This document shows positions 1-6,498 of a DNA stretch of 15,762 bases, piece by piece. Numbering within the stretch: position 1 is the stretch's first letter; each line of letters opens with the position of its first letter. A program made the position numbers and the translations under genes. This DNA comes from Anaerolineaceae bacterium. Lineage in GTDB: Bacteria; Chloroflexota; Anaerolineae; Anaerolineales; Anaerolineaceae. The notes beneath the pieces are model-generated. The model saw only the letters and a program-made list of their open reading frames with translations, searched no databases and was not told the DNA's origin. Location of the stretch: contig JACZIY010000317.1 of the NCBI GenBank assembly GCA_014860845.1, positions 1 to 15,762 on the forward strand, in the 5' to 3' direction.

Positions 1-1
1 G

Positions 2-232
2 TACACATCTTGCGGTTGGTTTTTTGAAGATTTTGATCGAATTGAACCTCAAAATGTGATTGCGTATGCTGCGCAAGCGATTTATTGGACACAACAGGTT
101 AGTGGTAAAGACTACTTACCTGAACTCCTGCCCCTTTTGAAGGTCATAAATTCGCATGACTATAAATTGAATGGTGAGGATGTTTTTGGCAGATTTTCTG
201 AACGTAGCCGCATATTGGTTCAGAATGCTTAA
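2..232 (+). CDS. DUF3536 / GH57-like glycosidase family protein, C-terminal end (partial)
   Basis: An open frame enters from the left edge in frame 2 and ends at TAA 230-232, giving 76 visible residues. It starts YTSCGWFFEDFDRIEPQNV and continues with an AYAAQAIYW segment. The 'YTSCGWFF(D/E)..' followed by 'V..YAA.AI' pattern is what I recall from the DUF3536 domain found beside or fused to glycoside hydrolase family 57 (alpha-amylase/alpha-mannosidase-like) proteins. The catalytic part is outside the window, so substrate and activity cannot be judged. The gene converges on mutS, whose stop lies 8 bases further on, and no terminator hairpin is visible between them. Family assignment is from memory of the motif and is reasonably but not fully secure. 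Confidence 0.7.
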   Translation, partial: YTSCGWFFEDFDRIEPQNVIAYAAQAIYWTQQVSGKDYLPELLPLLKVINSHDYKLNGEDVFGRFSERSRILVQNA

Positions 233-240
233 TCCAGAAA

Positions 241-2811
241 TCACCCTGTAAATTTCTTCTTCCACTCATAAAGTTTATTCAATGCTTCAATAGGTGATAA
301 AGAATTGATATCCAATTCTTTAAGTGCACTGATTATTGGATTATTTTCAGGGAATAGTGTCAATTGTTGAGGAAGGTCTGGTTGGATCGTTATTGCTTTA
401 CCGGAGCTTACTTCCAATTGACGAAGAATCTCAGCGGACCTTTGAATAACTGGTTTTGGTAATCCAGCCAGTTGACCAACATGAATTCCATAGGATCGGT
501 CAGCCCCGCCTGGAATTATCTTGTGTAAAAACACGACATCATTATCGGCTTCTGAGACTGCAACATTATAATTTCGAATTCCTGGCAGCAAATCACTCAA
601 TTGGGTCAATTCATGATAGTGGGTTGCAAATAAGGTTCTTGCACGAATGGCCGGATGGTTATGAATGTGTTCAATGACTGCCCAGGCAATCGATAATCCA
701 TCATAGGTAGAAGTTCCACGACCGATTTCATCCAAAATCAACAGGCTCTTGGGAGTAGCGTGATTTAAAATGTTGGCAGTTTCAATCATCTCAACCATGA
801 AGGTGGATTGTCCGGCATGAATTTCATCCTGGGCACCGATTCTGGTAAAAATTCGGTCTGTTATTCCTATTATTGCTTCACTGGCAGGGACAAAGCTGCC
901 AATTTGAGCCATTAGTACAATTAATGCCACCTGACGCAAGAAGGTACTTTTACCGCTCATATTAGGACCGGTGATAATTCGGATGATCTCCCCTTCTTCA
1001 AACACAGAATCATTGGGAACAAATCGTTTCCCTTGTAGTGACTTTTCAACCACAGGATGACGTCCATCCAAAATATGCAGGATTTGAGAATCCTGTAATT
1101 CTGGTTGGCAATAATTGCCTAATGAGGCTGCTTCCGCAAAGGAAGCCATTACATCGATTTTAGCAATGCCCGTTGATGTTTCCAGTAATCTTTTACTGGA
1201 TGAGGCTAATTGCTCGCAAATTTGTTTGAACAATCGTTGCTCAATATCTTTGATGCGATCTTCAGCATTAAGTACAAGCGTTTCATACTCTTTTAAGTCT
1301 GGCGTAATGAAACGTTCACCATTAACCAAAGTCTGCTTTCTAATATAATCTTGAGGAACTGATGAGCTATTTGCTCGAGTGACCTCAATATAATAACCAA
1401 ATACTTTGTTATAACCAACTTTGAGGGTTTTTATACCCGTTCTTTCTCTTTCAATACTTTCGAGATTATTGATCCAATCCCGGGCATGTTGCGATGCTTC
1501 AATGATTTGATCTAATTCAGATGAATAACCAGCCCGGATAATCCCGGTCGTTTGAAGTGTAGCTGGTGGATCTTCGTCTATGGATAATTCCAAAAGATCA
1601 AGTTCCTTGTTACAAATATGGATTTTTTCGGTAAGTTTTTTTAATGAAGGAGAATCCAATGTAGACAATATCTGCAATAACTCTGGTAGGTTTTGGAGTG
1701 TAGTACGAATAGAAACCAGATCACGGGGGATGGCATGTCCGGCAATGACACGACTGGTCAATCTTTCTAAATCATTTATTTTTTTCAGTTGACCAAATAT
1801 CTCTGCTCGCAGTACCCCGTGATTTTTAAGAAATCCGACACTTTCCTGCCTGAGTTTAATTTCTTCAATATCTAATAATGGTTGTGAGACCCACTGGCGC
1901 AATAAGCGTTTCCCCATAGGGGTGACCGCGTAATCCAGTATATGCAATAACGAACCCTTAACTTCATTTTTCCGAAGAGTTTCAGTTAATTCCAAATTTC
2001 TACGGGTTGCAGCATCCAGAGTCATAAAAGTTGATGTTGAGTAGTTGGATATATTACTCAAAATTTTCAAGGCAGACGGCTGTGTATCAGTAAGATAGTC
2101 AAGGATAGCACCAGAAGCCTGTAAGGCAAGCGTTAATCCCTTTATCCCAAATGCATCCAGGGTAGTGACCTTGAAATGATTTTTAAGTTTTTCCTCACAG
2201 CGGATAGGTTCAAAATGCCAATTTGGGTAATGAGTGATATGACCTGTAAGTTCATTCGGAATTTTTAAAAATTCAGGTAATAATATCTCAGCGGGATTGA
2301 GACGTAGTAATTCAGACCTTAATTCATTAAATGGCTCTGAAGAAACCATTTCCGTTGCTTTAAATTCCCCGGTAGTAATATCTACATACGCAATACCAAC
2401 ACGATTCTCATCAATAATCGCACTGGTTAGATAATTATTTTGATCCTTTTTTAGGAGATTTGGTTCTATTACAGTGCCTGGTGTAACAACTCGAACAACA
2501 TCCCGATCAACAATTCCACGTCCATCCGGTTCACTCAATTGTTCAGCAATAGCGACATGATATCCTTTGTTAATCAATCTGGAAAGATAATTATCAACAG
2601 CATGATACGGAATGCCAGCCATAGGTATACGAATTCCTTTGGCTACGTTTCTGGAAGTCAGCACAATGTCCAATTCTCTGGATGTTATCTCTGCATCACC
2701 GTCAAATGTCTCATAAAAATCACCCAGTCTGAAAAAAACGATCGCATCTGGATAGTTTTTCTTAATATTCAAGTACTGTCTTCGAATTGGGGTGACTTCG
2801 TTTTCACTCAT
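241..2811 (-). CDS. mutS: DNA mismatch repair ATPase MutS
   Basis: MutS recognises base mismatches and small loops and recruits the downstream repair machinery. Numbering below is from an upstream GTG at 2832 (863 aa). The N-terminal mismatch-binding domain carries the Phe-x-Glu wedge (F39-Y40-E41 in GDFYETF). The connector, core and clamp regions follow. The ABC ATPase has Walker A GPNMSGKST (622-630), Walker B LLILDE (697-702), the GRGTSTYDG loop and ATHYHEL (736-742). A C-terminal QLTLF (823-827) fits a beta-clamp-binding motif, and a short helical tail ends the protein. I prefer the ATG at 2811 (MSENEVTP, 856 aa). It matches the usual short MutS N-terminus, and a TAGAAT -10-like box sits 8 bases upstream of it. 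The GTG at 2832 has no clear Shine-Dalgarno. mutL is not adjacent. The gene appears complete and intact. Confidence 0.98.
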   Translation of the reverse strand: MSENEVTPIRRQYLNIKKNYPDAIVFFRLGDFYETFDGDAEITSRELDIVLTSRNVAKGIRIPMAGIPYHAVDNYLSRLINKGYHVAIAEQLSEPDGRGIVDRDVVRVVTPGTVIEPNLLKKDQNNYLTSAIIDENRVGIAYVDITTGEFKATEMVSSEPFNELRSELLRLNPAEILLPEFLKIPNELTGHITHYPNWHFEPIRCEEKLKNHFKVTTLDAFGIKGLTLALQASGAILDYLTDTQPSALKILSNISNYSTSTFMTLDAATRRNLELTETLRKNEVKGSLLHILDYAVTPMGKRLLRQWVSQPLLDIEEIKLRQESVGFLKNHGVLRAEIFGQLKKINDLERLTSRVIAGHAIPRDLVSIRTTLQNLPELLQILSTLDSPSLKKLTEKIHICNKELDLLELSIDEDPPATLQTTGIIRAGYSSELDQIIEASQHARDWINNLESIERERTGIKTLKVGYNKVFGYYIEVTRANSSSVPQDYIRKQTLVNGERFITPDLKEYETLVLNAEDRIKDIEQRLFKQICEQLASSSKRLLETSTGIAKIDVMASFAEAASLGNYCQPELQDSQILHILDGRHPVVEKSLQGKRFVPNDSVFEEGEIIRIITGPNMSGKSTFLRQVALIVLMAQIGSFVPASEAIIGITDRIFTRIGAQDEIHAGQSTFMVEMIETANILNHATPKSLLILDEIGRGTSTYDGLSIAWAVIEHIHNHPAIRARTLFATHYHELTQLSDLLPGIRNYNVAVSEADNDVVFLHKIIPGGADRSYGIHVGQLAGLPKPVIQRSAEILRQLEVSSGKAITIQPDLPQQLTLFPENNPIISALKELDINSLSPIEALNKLYEWKKKFTG

Positions 2812-2927
2812 AGAAATTGATTCTAAGTTCACATCTACTTTTCTGCAAGTTCAAAACAATTCTAACTGAAGGAAAAATAATGACCAGATTTAAAAATCAG
2901 TTATTAATCAAGTAAAATTACACTTTC

Positions 2928-2933
2928 TACAAT
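2928..2933 (+). promoter_or_regulatory. Possible -10 box for the 181-aa hypothetical gene
   Basis: TACAAT lies in the AT-rich 130-150 base gap between the divergent mutS and hypothetical genes, 31 bases before the ATG at 2965. No convincing -35 box is seen 16-18 bases upstream (TAATCA at best), so this is weak. Confidence 0.3.
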
Positions 2934-2964
2934 AATACGAGGAAGGTATTAATAAAAAGAGAGT

Positions 2965-3510
2965 ATGGATAAAAAAGCTAGGTTCTTACCGTTTCATGCA
3001 ATTAATGAATATATGCTTGATGATTACCGACAACTGGTGATCCAATCAGTTTTAGGTAATTTCAAAAAACTTTCAGAGGAACAACAAAGAAAAATAAATT
3101 CACTCATCAAGAACAATGTAAGAGTACAAGGATTCAGAAATAGTGCTGTAGCGCCATTGCCATTAAAAATCAATGGTTGCATTGAAACATTCAAAAAATC
3201 ACATGAATTTGTGGCTCAAGTCCTGAGTGCCTGGTCAGAGATCAATTCTGAGACTAAAAAGACGATATTTGGCTTTCTGGAAGAAAGATCCTGGAAATTA
3301 TTACCTATTGATGTTGATAGAAGTTTATTGCCCGGATTTATGCTTGAATGGCCAGATGAAGACTCGTTTGAAATTCTGATCGATTCCTTTAGGGAAAAGT
3401 ACCCAGATTATTCACTCAGTGATGATGATATCAGTTTGATGGTCGTATGGCTCAGTAATCGCCTACCATACGAAATGGTTGAAAGATTGTTTCAGCAAGA
3501 ACAAGAATAA
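2965..3510 (+). CDS. Conserved-looking hypothetical protein, 181 aa
   Basis: I do not recognise a named family. The protein is soluble-looking and mostly helical, without a signal peptide, membrane segment or cysteine cluster (one Cys, at 72). Notable stretches are RFLPFHAINEYM near the N-terminus (6-17), a charged helix around 36-50, LLPGFMLEW (121-129) followed by an acidic run, and VVWLSNRLPY (160-169) near the C-terminus. The length, codon use and absence of stops support a real gene. The start is uncertain. ATG 2965 has GAGAG only one base upstream and GAGGAAGG about 18 bases upstream, neither at ideal spacing. The alternative ATG at 3013 would remove the RFLPFHAINEYM segment, which looks conserved. 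The gene is divergent from mutS and converges on scpA with a 6-base gap. I give no function. Confidence 0.8.
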   Translation: MDKKARFLPFHAINEYMLDDYRQLVIQSVLGNFKKLSEEQQRKINSLIKNNVRVQGFRNSAVAPLPLKINGCIETFKKSHEFVAQVLSAWSEINSETKKTIFGFLEERSWKLLPIDVDRSLLPGFMLEWPDEDSFEILIDSFREKYPDYSLSDDDISLMVVWLSNRLPYEMVERLFQQEQE

Positions 3511-3516
3511 AATTTC

Positions 3517-4308
3517 TTATTCATTAAATTCAATTTCAAGTTCCAAGTTTTCATCAACGAGCTTTTCGGAATTCAAGTCGATTTCCCCGAAAAGCTCGGT
3601 TTGATTGGCGTCAATTATATGTCGTTTAACCAGTTCTAATAACGCCAGAAAAGTTACCACCAATTCAACCCGAGAATTTTTGTGGATTAACAAGCTCATG
3701 AATGTGGTTTTTCGAAATTTCCGTAAATGATCCAAAATTGTCGTGATGCGTTCTTTGATCGTTATGCGTGGAAAATTAATGACAGTATCCAATTTCTGTA
3801 ACGGCATACCATTGATAAAAATTTCTCTGGCTACCTGCACCAGATCATCTAAAGTTATACCGGTGAGGTCTAATTTTGGCTGGAAATTTATTTTTGGAGG
3901 GGGTGCTATACGTAAATAGGTTCGCAATCCTTCTTCTTCGCGTTCAAAAAGCCATTTGGAAATTTCCTTAAACCTTTTATAAATAATAAGTTGTTGCGCT
4001 AAAGCCTCTCCAGGATCTTCTTCCTCTGCACCAAAGATTTCCAATGATTGTTTTGGTAGTAAAGCCTGAGATTTTATTTGTAATAATCTGGATGCAATTA
4101 CCAGAAAAGAAGAAACCTCTGATGGATTTTCGGTTTCGAATTTCTTTAAGTATTCCAAATATTGATCAGTGACTTTTGCCAGTGCAAGTTTGGTAATATC
4201 CAATTCAGCATGTTCAATTAATTCTAATAATATATCAAGAGGACCTTGATAAAGATCAGTATCAACTCGATAATCTTGGTTATAATAGTTACCTATCTGT
4301 TGCGCCAC
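3517..4308 (-). CDS. scpA: Segregation and condensation protein A (kleisin subunit of SMC complex)
   Basis: ScpA is the kleisin that bridges the SMC dimer heads and binds ScpB, forming the bacterial condensin that organises newly replicated chromosomes. The 263-residue product has the diagnostic N-terminal block: YQGPLDILLELIEHAELDI (20-38), then KVTDQYLEYL. It ends in a winged-helix region, VVTFLALLELVKRHII, followed by Q-x-E-L-F-G-E-I, which docks on the SMC head in this family. The start is GTG (4308-4306). An extended -10 box (TGCTATAAT, 4324-4316) ends 7 bases before it and no Shine-Dalgarno is present, so the message may be leaderless. scpB, often next to scpA, is absent, and the partner smc is 2.2 kb away on the other strand. 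Length and motifs are normal. Confidence 0.95.
   Translation of the reverse strand: MAQQIGNYYNQDYRVDTDLYQGPLDILLELIEHAELDITKLALAKVTDQYLEYLKKFETENPSEVSSFLVIASRLLQIKSQALLPKQSLEIFGAEEEDPGEALAQQLIIYKRFKEISKWLFEREEEGLRTYLRIAPPPKINFQPKLDLTGITLDDLVQVAREIFINGMPLQKLDTVINFPRITIKERITTILDHLRKFRKTTFMSLLIHKNSRVELVVTFLALLELVKRHIIDANQTELFGEIDLNSEKLVDENLELEIEFNE
3558..3598. repeat. Perfect 12-bp inverted repeat inside the 3' end of scpA
   Basis: CGAGCTTTTCGG (3558-3569) and CCGAAAAGCTCG (3587-3598) are perfect reverse complements separated by 17 bases. They lie within scpA codons and 48 bases past the stop of the convergent hypothetical gene. No T-tract follows on either strand, so it is not a typical intrinsic terminator, but it could form a stable 3' hairpin on the plus-strand transcript. 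Confidence 0.75.
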
Positions 4309-4315
4309 GAGAGAA

Positions 4316-4324
4316 ATTATAGCA
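4316..4324 (-). promoter_or_regulatory. Extended -10 promoter of scpA abutting its GTG start
   Basis: The minus strand reads TGCTATAAT, a consensus extended -10 (TGn plus TATAAT), and only 7 bases separate it from the GTG start. The -35 region (ATCAAA at spacing 17) is poor, which an extended -10 can compensate. The predicted transcript would start at or next to the GTG. Confidence 0.6.
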
Positions 4325-4357
4325 GAAACATAAGTATTTTTGATTGCTTAATAAAAA

Positions 4358-4385
4358 TTCAAACTCAGACATCATGCGATAAAAT
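4358..4385 (+). promoter_or_regulatory. Candidate moaC promoter abutting its ATG
   Basis: TTCAAA (4358-4363) and TAAAAT (4380-4385) are spaced 16 bases apart, and the second box sits 6 bases before the ATG at 4392. There is no Shine-Dalgarno between them. It shares the 83-base divergent region with the scpA promoter. Confidence 0.45.
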
Positions 4386-4391
4386 ACAATC

Positions 4392-4874
4392 ATGAAAAAT
4401 AATAAACTAACTCACATAGATTCGAATGGAAATGCAAGTATGGTTGATGTAGGAGAGAAACCTATCAGCCATCGTATTGCGAAAGCAAGAGGGCAGGTGG
4501 TGCTTTTACCAACCACAGTTGAGATGATTAAAAAAGGATTGCTAAAAAAGGGAGATGTTTTGACAGTCGCAAAAATTGCCGGTATTCAAGCCGCAAAAAA
4601 AACATCCGAACTTATCCCATTATGCCATCCACTTATGATTAATAAAATTGATATTGAACTTCACATCGATGAAGTACTACCTGGGATCCAAATTGAAGCA
4701 ACTGTTATAACAGATGGTAAGACGGGCGTGGAAATGGAAGCCCTGACAGCAGTATCTGTTGCTGGATTGACGATTTATGATATGATTAAAGCTGTAGAAA
4801 AATCTGCCAGAATTGAAAATATTCGCCTTGTGGAAAAAAGAGGTGGAACGAGCGGAGATGTTATCAATGATTAA
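4392..4874 (+). CDS. moaC: Cyclic pyranopterin monophosphate synthase MoaC
   Basis: MoaC converts the MoaA product (3',8-cyclo-GTP) into cyclic pyranopterin monophosphate, completing the first stage of molybdenum cofactor synthesis in the cytosol. The 160-residue length is typical. Family motifs are SELIPLCHPL (72-81), GVEMEALTAVSVAGLTIYDM (112-131) and a closing KRGGTSGD. D130 and K133 in YDMIKA correspond by motif position to the catalytic Asp128 and Lys131 of the E. coli enzyme. moaC overlaps the following moaD-moaE fusion by 8 bases, so the two are probably translationally coupled. No moaA is visible in the window. The ATG has no Shine-Dalgarno and follows a -10-like box directly, so leaderless initiation is possible. 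Confidence 0.97.
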   Translation: MKNNKLTHIDSNGNASMVDVGEKPISHRIAKARGQVVLLPTTVEMIKKGLLKKGDVLTVAKIAGIQAAKKTSELIPLCHPLMINKIDIELHIDEVLPGIQIEATVITDGKTGVEMEALTAVSVAGLTIYDMIKAVEKSARIENIRLVEKRGGTSGDVIND

Positions 4875-5604
4875 CGAAAATCAATCCATTCATGAATACA
4901 TCCATTTAAAAATATTATTTTTTGCAAAATTAAAGGAACTTGTTGGATCCCATGAGATTATTATTGATGTCGAAAAAGGATTAACGATTCAGGATCTAAA
5001 GAATCGGTTAGTTTTAGAACACCCACAATTGAAAGATTATTTACCAATAATGTTGGTTTCAATCAATCAAAATTTTGCGTTTGATTCCGATACAATTACT
5101 GAAAATGCTGAAATTGCTTGCTTTCCCCCGGTGAGTGGAGGTCAAATGGATGACGATGTGATGATTAAAGTTTCCACAAATGAATTTGATTTTAATTCAT
5201 TGATGACCCAATCTATACAAAATAGCACGGGTGCTGTTGTGATGTTCACTGGTGTTATCAGGGGAGAGACTAATAATTCTGATCATCCGTTAACCAGTGG
5301 CTTGGAATATGAAGCATATATTCCAATGGCTGAAGCAAAAATGGCTCAGGTCGCTGAAGAAATTCGCGATCAATGGCCAACGGTGCAAAAAATTGTCATC
5401 ATCCAGAGAATTGGCTACATGGATGCAGGCACACCAACTGTAGTGGTGCTTTGTTCAGCTGCCCATCGTCATACCGGGGTGTTTGAAGCCGCCAAGTATG
5501 GAATCGACCGTGTAAAAGAAATTGTCCCGATTTGGAAAAAAGAAATTGGGCCAGACGGTGAAACCTGGATAGAAGGAGATTACATACCAGAAAAAGGGGA
5601 TTAA
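4867..5604 (+). CDS. Molybdopterin synthase MoaD-MoaE fusion
   Basis: The product inserts dithiolene sulphur into cyclic pyranopterin monophosphate to make molybdopterin. Residues about 12-92 form the ubiquitin-like MoaD small subunit (KILFFAKLKELVG, ending FPPVSGG with G91-G92). Residues about 98-240 form the MoaE large subunit, with HRHTGVFEAAKYGIDRVKE (200-218) and the PIWKKE motif (221-226). MoaD normally ends at its diglycine, which is adenylated and thiocarboxylated, so here the GG is buried and must be freed somehow. M. tuberculosis MoaX is a known fusion that is cleaved after the glycines. I chose ATG 4867 because GGAG (4854-4857) lies 9 bases upstream. ATG 4858 is possible, but GGAG touches it. 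The gene sits directly after moaC, and moaX would be an analogous name. Confidence 0.93.
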   Translation: MINENQSIHEYIHLKILFFAKLKELVGSHEIIIDVEKGLTIQDLKNRLVLEHPQLKDYLPIMLVSINQNFAFDSDTITENAEIACFPPVSGGQMDDDVMIKVSTNEFDFNSLMTQSIQNSTGAVVMFTGVIRGETNNSDHPLTSGLEYEAYIPMAEAKMAQVAEEIRDQWPTVQKIVIIQRIGYMDAGTPTVVVLCSAAHRHTGVFEAAKYGIDRVKEIVPIWKKEIGPDGETWIEGDYIPEKGD

Positions 5605-5606
5605 AT

Positions 5607-5697
5607 TATCAACACCATTGATACATACATCAATGCGCAATATAATTGTAGTTAAATTGAAGATGAACTTTTGGTGCGTAAGCTACTTGATTATCAA
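5607..5697. promoter_or_regulatory. Cluster of TTGAT/ATCAA half-sites on the rnc-smc promoter (candidate operator)
   Basis: Three inverted repeats share the same half-site. They are TATCAA-N5-TTGATA (5607-5623), CATTGAT-N6-ATCAATG (5616-5635) and TTGAT-T-ATCAA (5687-5697). The second covers the -35 box and part of the spacer, and the third lies about 35 bases after the predicted transcript start. No T-tract follows, so they do not look like a terminator for moaD-moaE. A protein-binding operator is an inference. Confidence 0.4.
5618..5646 (+). promoter_or_regulatory. Strong sigma-70-type promoter for rnc-smc
   Basis: TTGATA (5618-5623) and TATAAT (5641-5646) are separated by exactly 17 bases, giving 5/6 and 6/6 matches to consensus. 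The predicted start is near 5653, leaving an untranslated leader of about 86 bases before the rnc ATG at 5739. Confidence 0.8.
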
Positions 5698-5710
5698 TAG
5701 TGAGGTGGCT
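5681..5710 (+). promoter_or_regulatory. Possible hairpin in the rnc leader RNA
   Basis: AGCTACTT (5681-5688) can pair with AGGTGGCT (5703-5710), eight pairs including two G-U, around a 14-base loop. It precedes the rnc ribosome binding site by about 18 bases. RNase III cleaves its own leader in E. coli, so this is a place to look for similar control, but the stem is short and the sequence alone does not show it. Confidence 0.25.
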
Positions 5711-5738
5711 TTCGCATCGCAAGTTCTTAGGAGGTAGC

Positions 5739-6479
5739 ATGAAAGGTGATATCCACACTCCTAAGTTGGAGAGCCCTCAAGAATTGGCAAAAAGATTGGG
5801 GTTAAAAATTACAGATTGGTTATTGCTCAGCAGAGCATTGACACATCGATCATTTTTAAATGAGCACCCGGAAGCGTTAGAGGACAATGAACGCTTAGAA
5901 TTTCTTGGTGATGCAGTCCTGGATTTTGTCGTTGGATCATGGTTGTATCACCATTTTCCTGAAATGCCAGAGGGGGACCTTACCAGAATGAGATCTGCAC
6001 TGGTTCATACTGAACAATTGGCGGTATTTGCAGAACAAATTGATCTTGGAAAAGCAATGAGATTAGGTCGCGGGGAGGCACAAGCTGGTGGTAGAACCCG
6101 TCCTGCCTTGTTATGCGATACTTTTGAAGCAGTTATTGGTGCGCTTTATCTGGATGGAGGAATACCAGCTGTAAATGAATTTCTGGAATCTTTACTAATA
6201 GAAGCTTCAGAAGACATTTTATTAAATAACAAAAATGAAGATCCTAAAAGCTTATTTCAAGAATGGGCACAATCACATGGATATTTTGCGCCTTTATATG
6301 TGACAAGAAATTCTTTTGGTCCGGACCACTCGAAAATATTCCAGGTGGAGGTTATTTTAAATGGAGAACCATTCGGAAGTGGCGAAGGTCCCAGTAAACA
6401 AGCTGCAGCAAAAATCGCTGCACAGCAGGCATTAGTCCGCCTGGGTCTGGTACAAAAACTGAGAAATGATGATGAATAA
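5739..6479 (+). CDS. rnc: Ribonuclease III
   Basis: RNase III cuts double-stranded RNA, including the rRNA precursor stems. The 246-residue product has the nuclease signature ERLEFLGDAVLDF (51-63) with catalytic E54 and D58. The second acidic pair, D127 and E130, lies in LLCDTFEAVIGALYLDGG. A double-stranded RNA-binding domain follows at about 167-237, starting DPKSLFQEWAQ and ending with GPSKQAAAKIAAQQAL. The ATG at 5739 is clearly the start because AGGAGGT (5729-5735) precedes it by 3 bases. A GTG at 5700 is in frame but lacks such a site and would add a non-conserved 13-residue tail. smc follows after 19 bases, so the two genes form an operon from the promoter at 5618-5646. The rnc-smc pairing is common in bacteria. 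Confidence 0.97.
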   Translation: MKGDIHTPKLESPQELAKRLGLKITDWLLLSRALTHRSFLNEHPEALEDNERLEFLGDAVLDFVVGSWLYHHFPEMPEGDLTRMRSALVHTEQLAVFAEQIDLGKAMRLGRGEAQAGGRTRPALLCDTFEAVIGALYLDGGIPAVNEFLESLLIEASEDILLNNKNEDPKSLFQEWAQSHGYFAPLYVTRNSFGPDHSKIFQVEVILNGEPFGSGEGPSKQAAAKIAAQQALVRLGLVQKLRNDDE

Positions 6480-6498
6480 GATTTGGAGCGCATCGTAA

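Noticed and set aside
4813..4866. Earlier start for the MoaD-MoaE fusion at ATG 4813.
   Set aside because: It would overlap moaC by 62 bases and add a non-MoaD segment. The site at 4867 has correctly spaced GGAG and a normal short overlap.
5616..5635. CATTGAT/ATCAATG hairpin as a terminator for moaD-moaE.
   Set aside because: The stem is AT-rich, only 7 bp, and is followed by GCGCAATATAAT and not a T-run. It coincides with the -35 region of the next promoter.
5700..5738. N-terminal extension of RNase III from GTG 5700.
   Set aside because: The AGGAGGT at 5729-5735 sits inside this extension and points to ATG 5739, which also matches the usual RNase III N-terminus.
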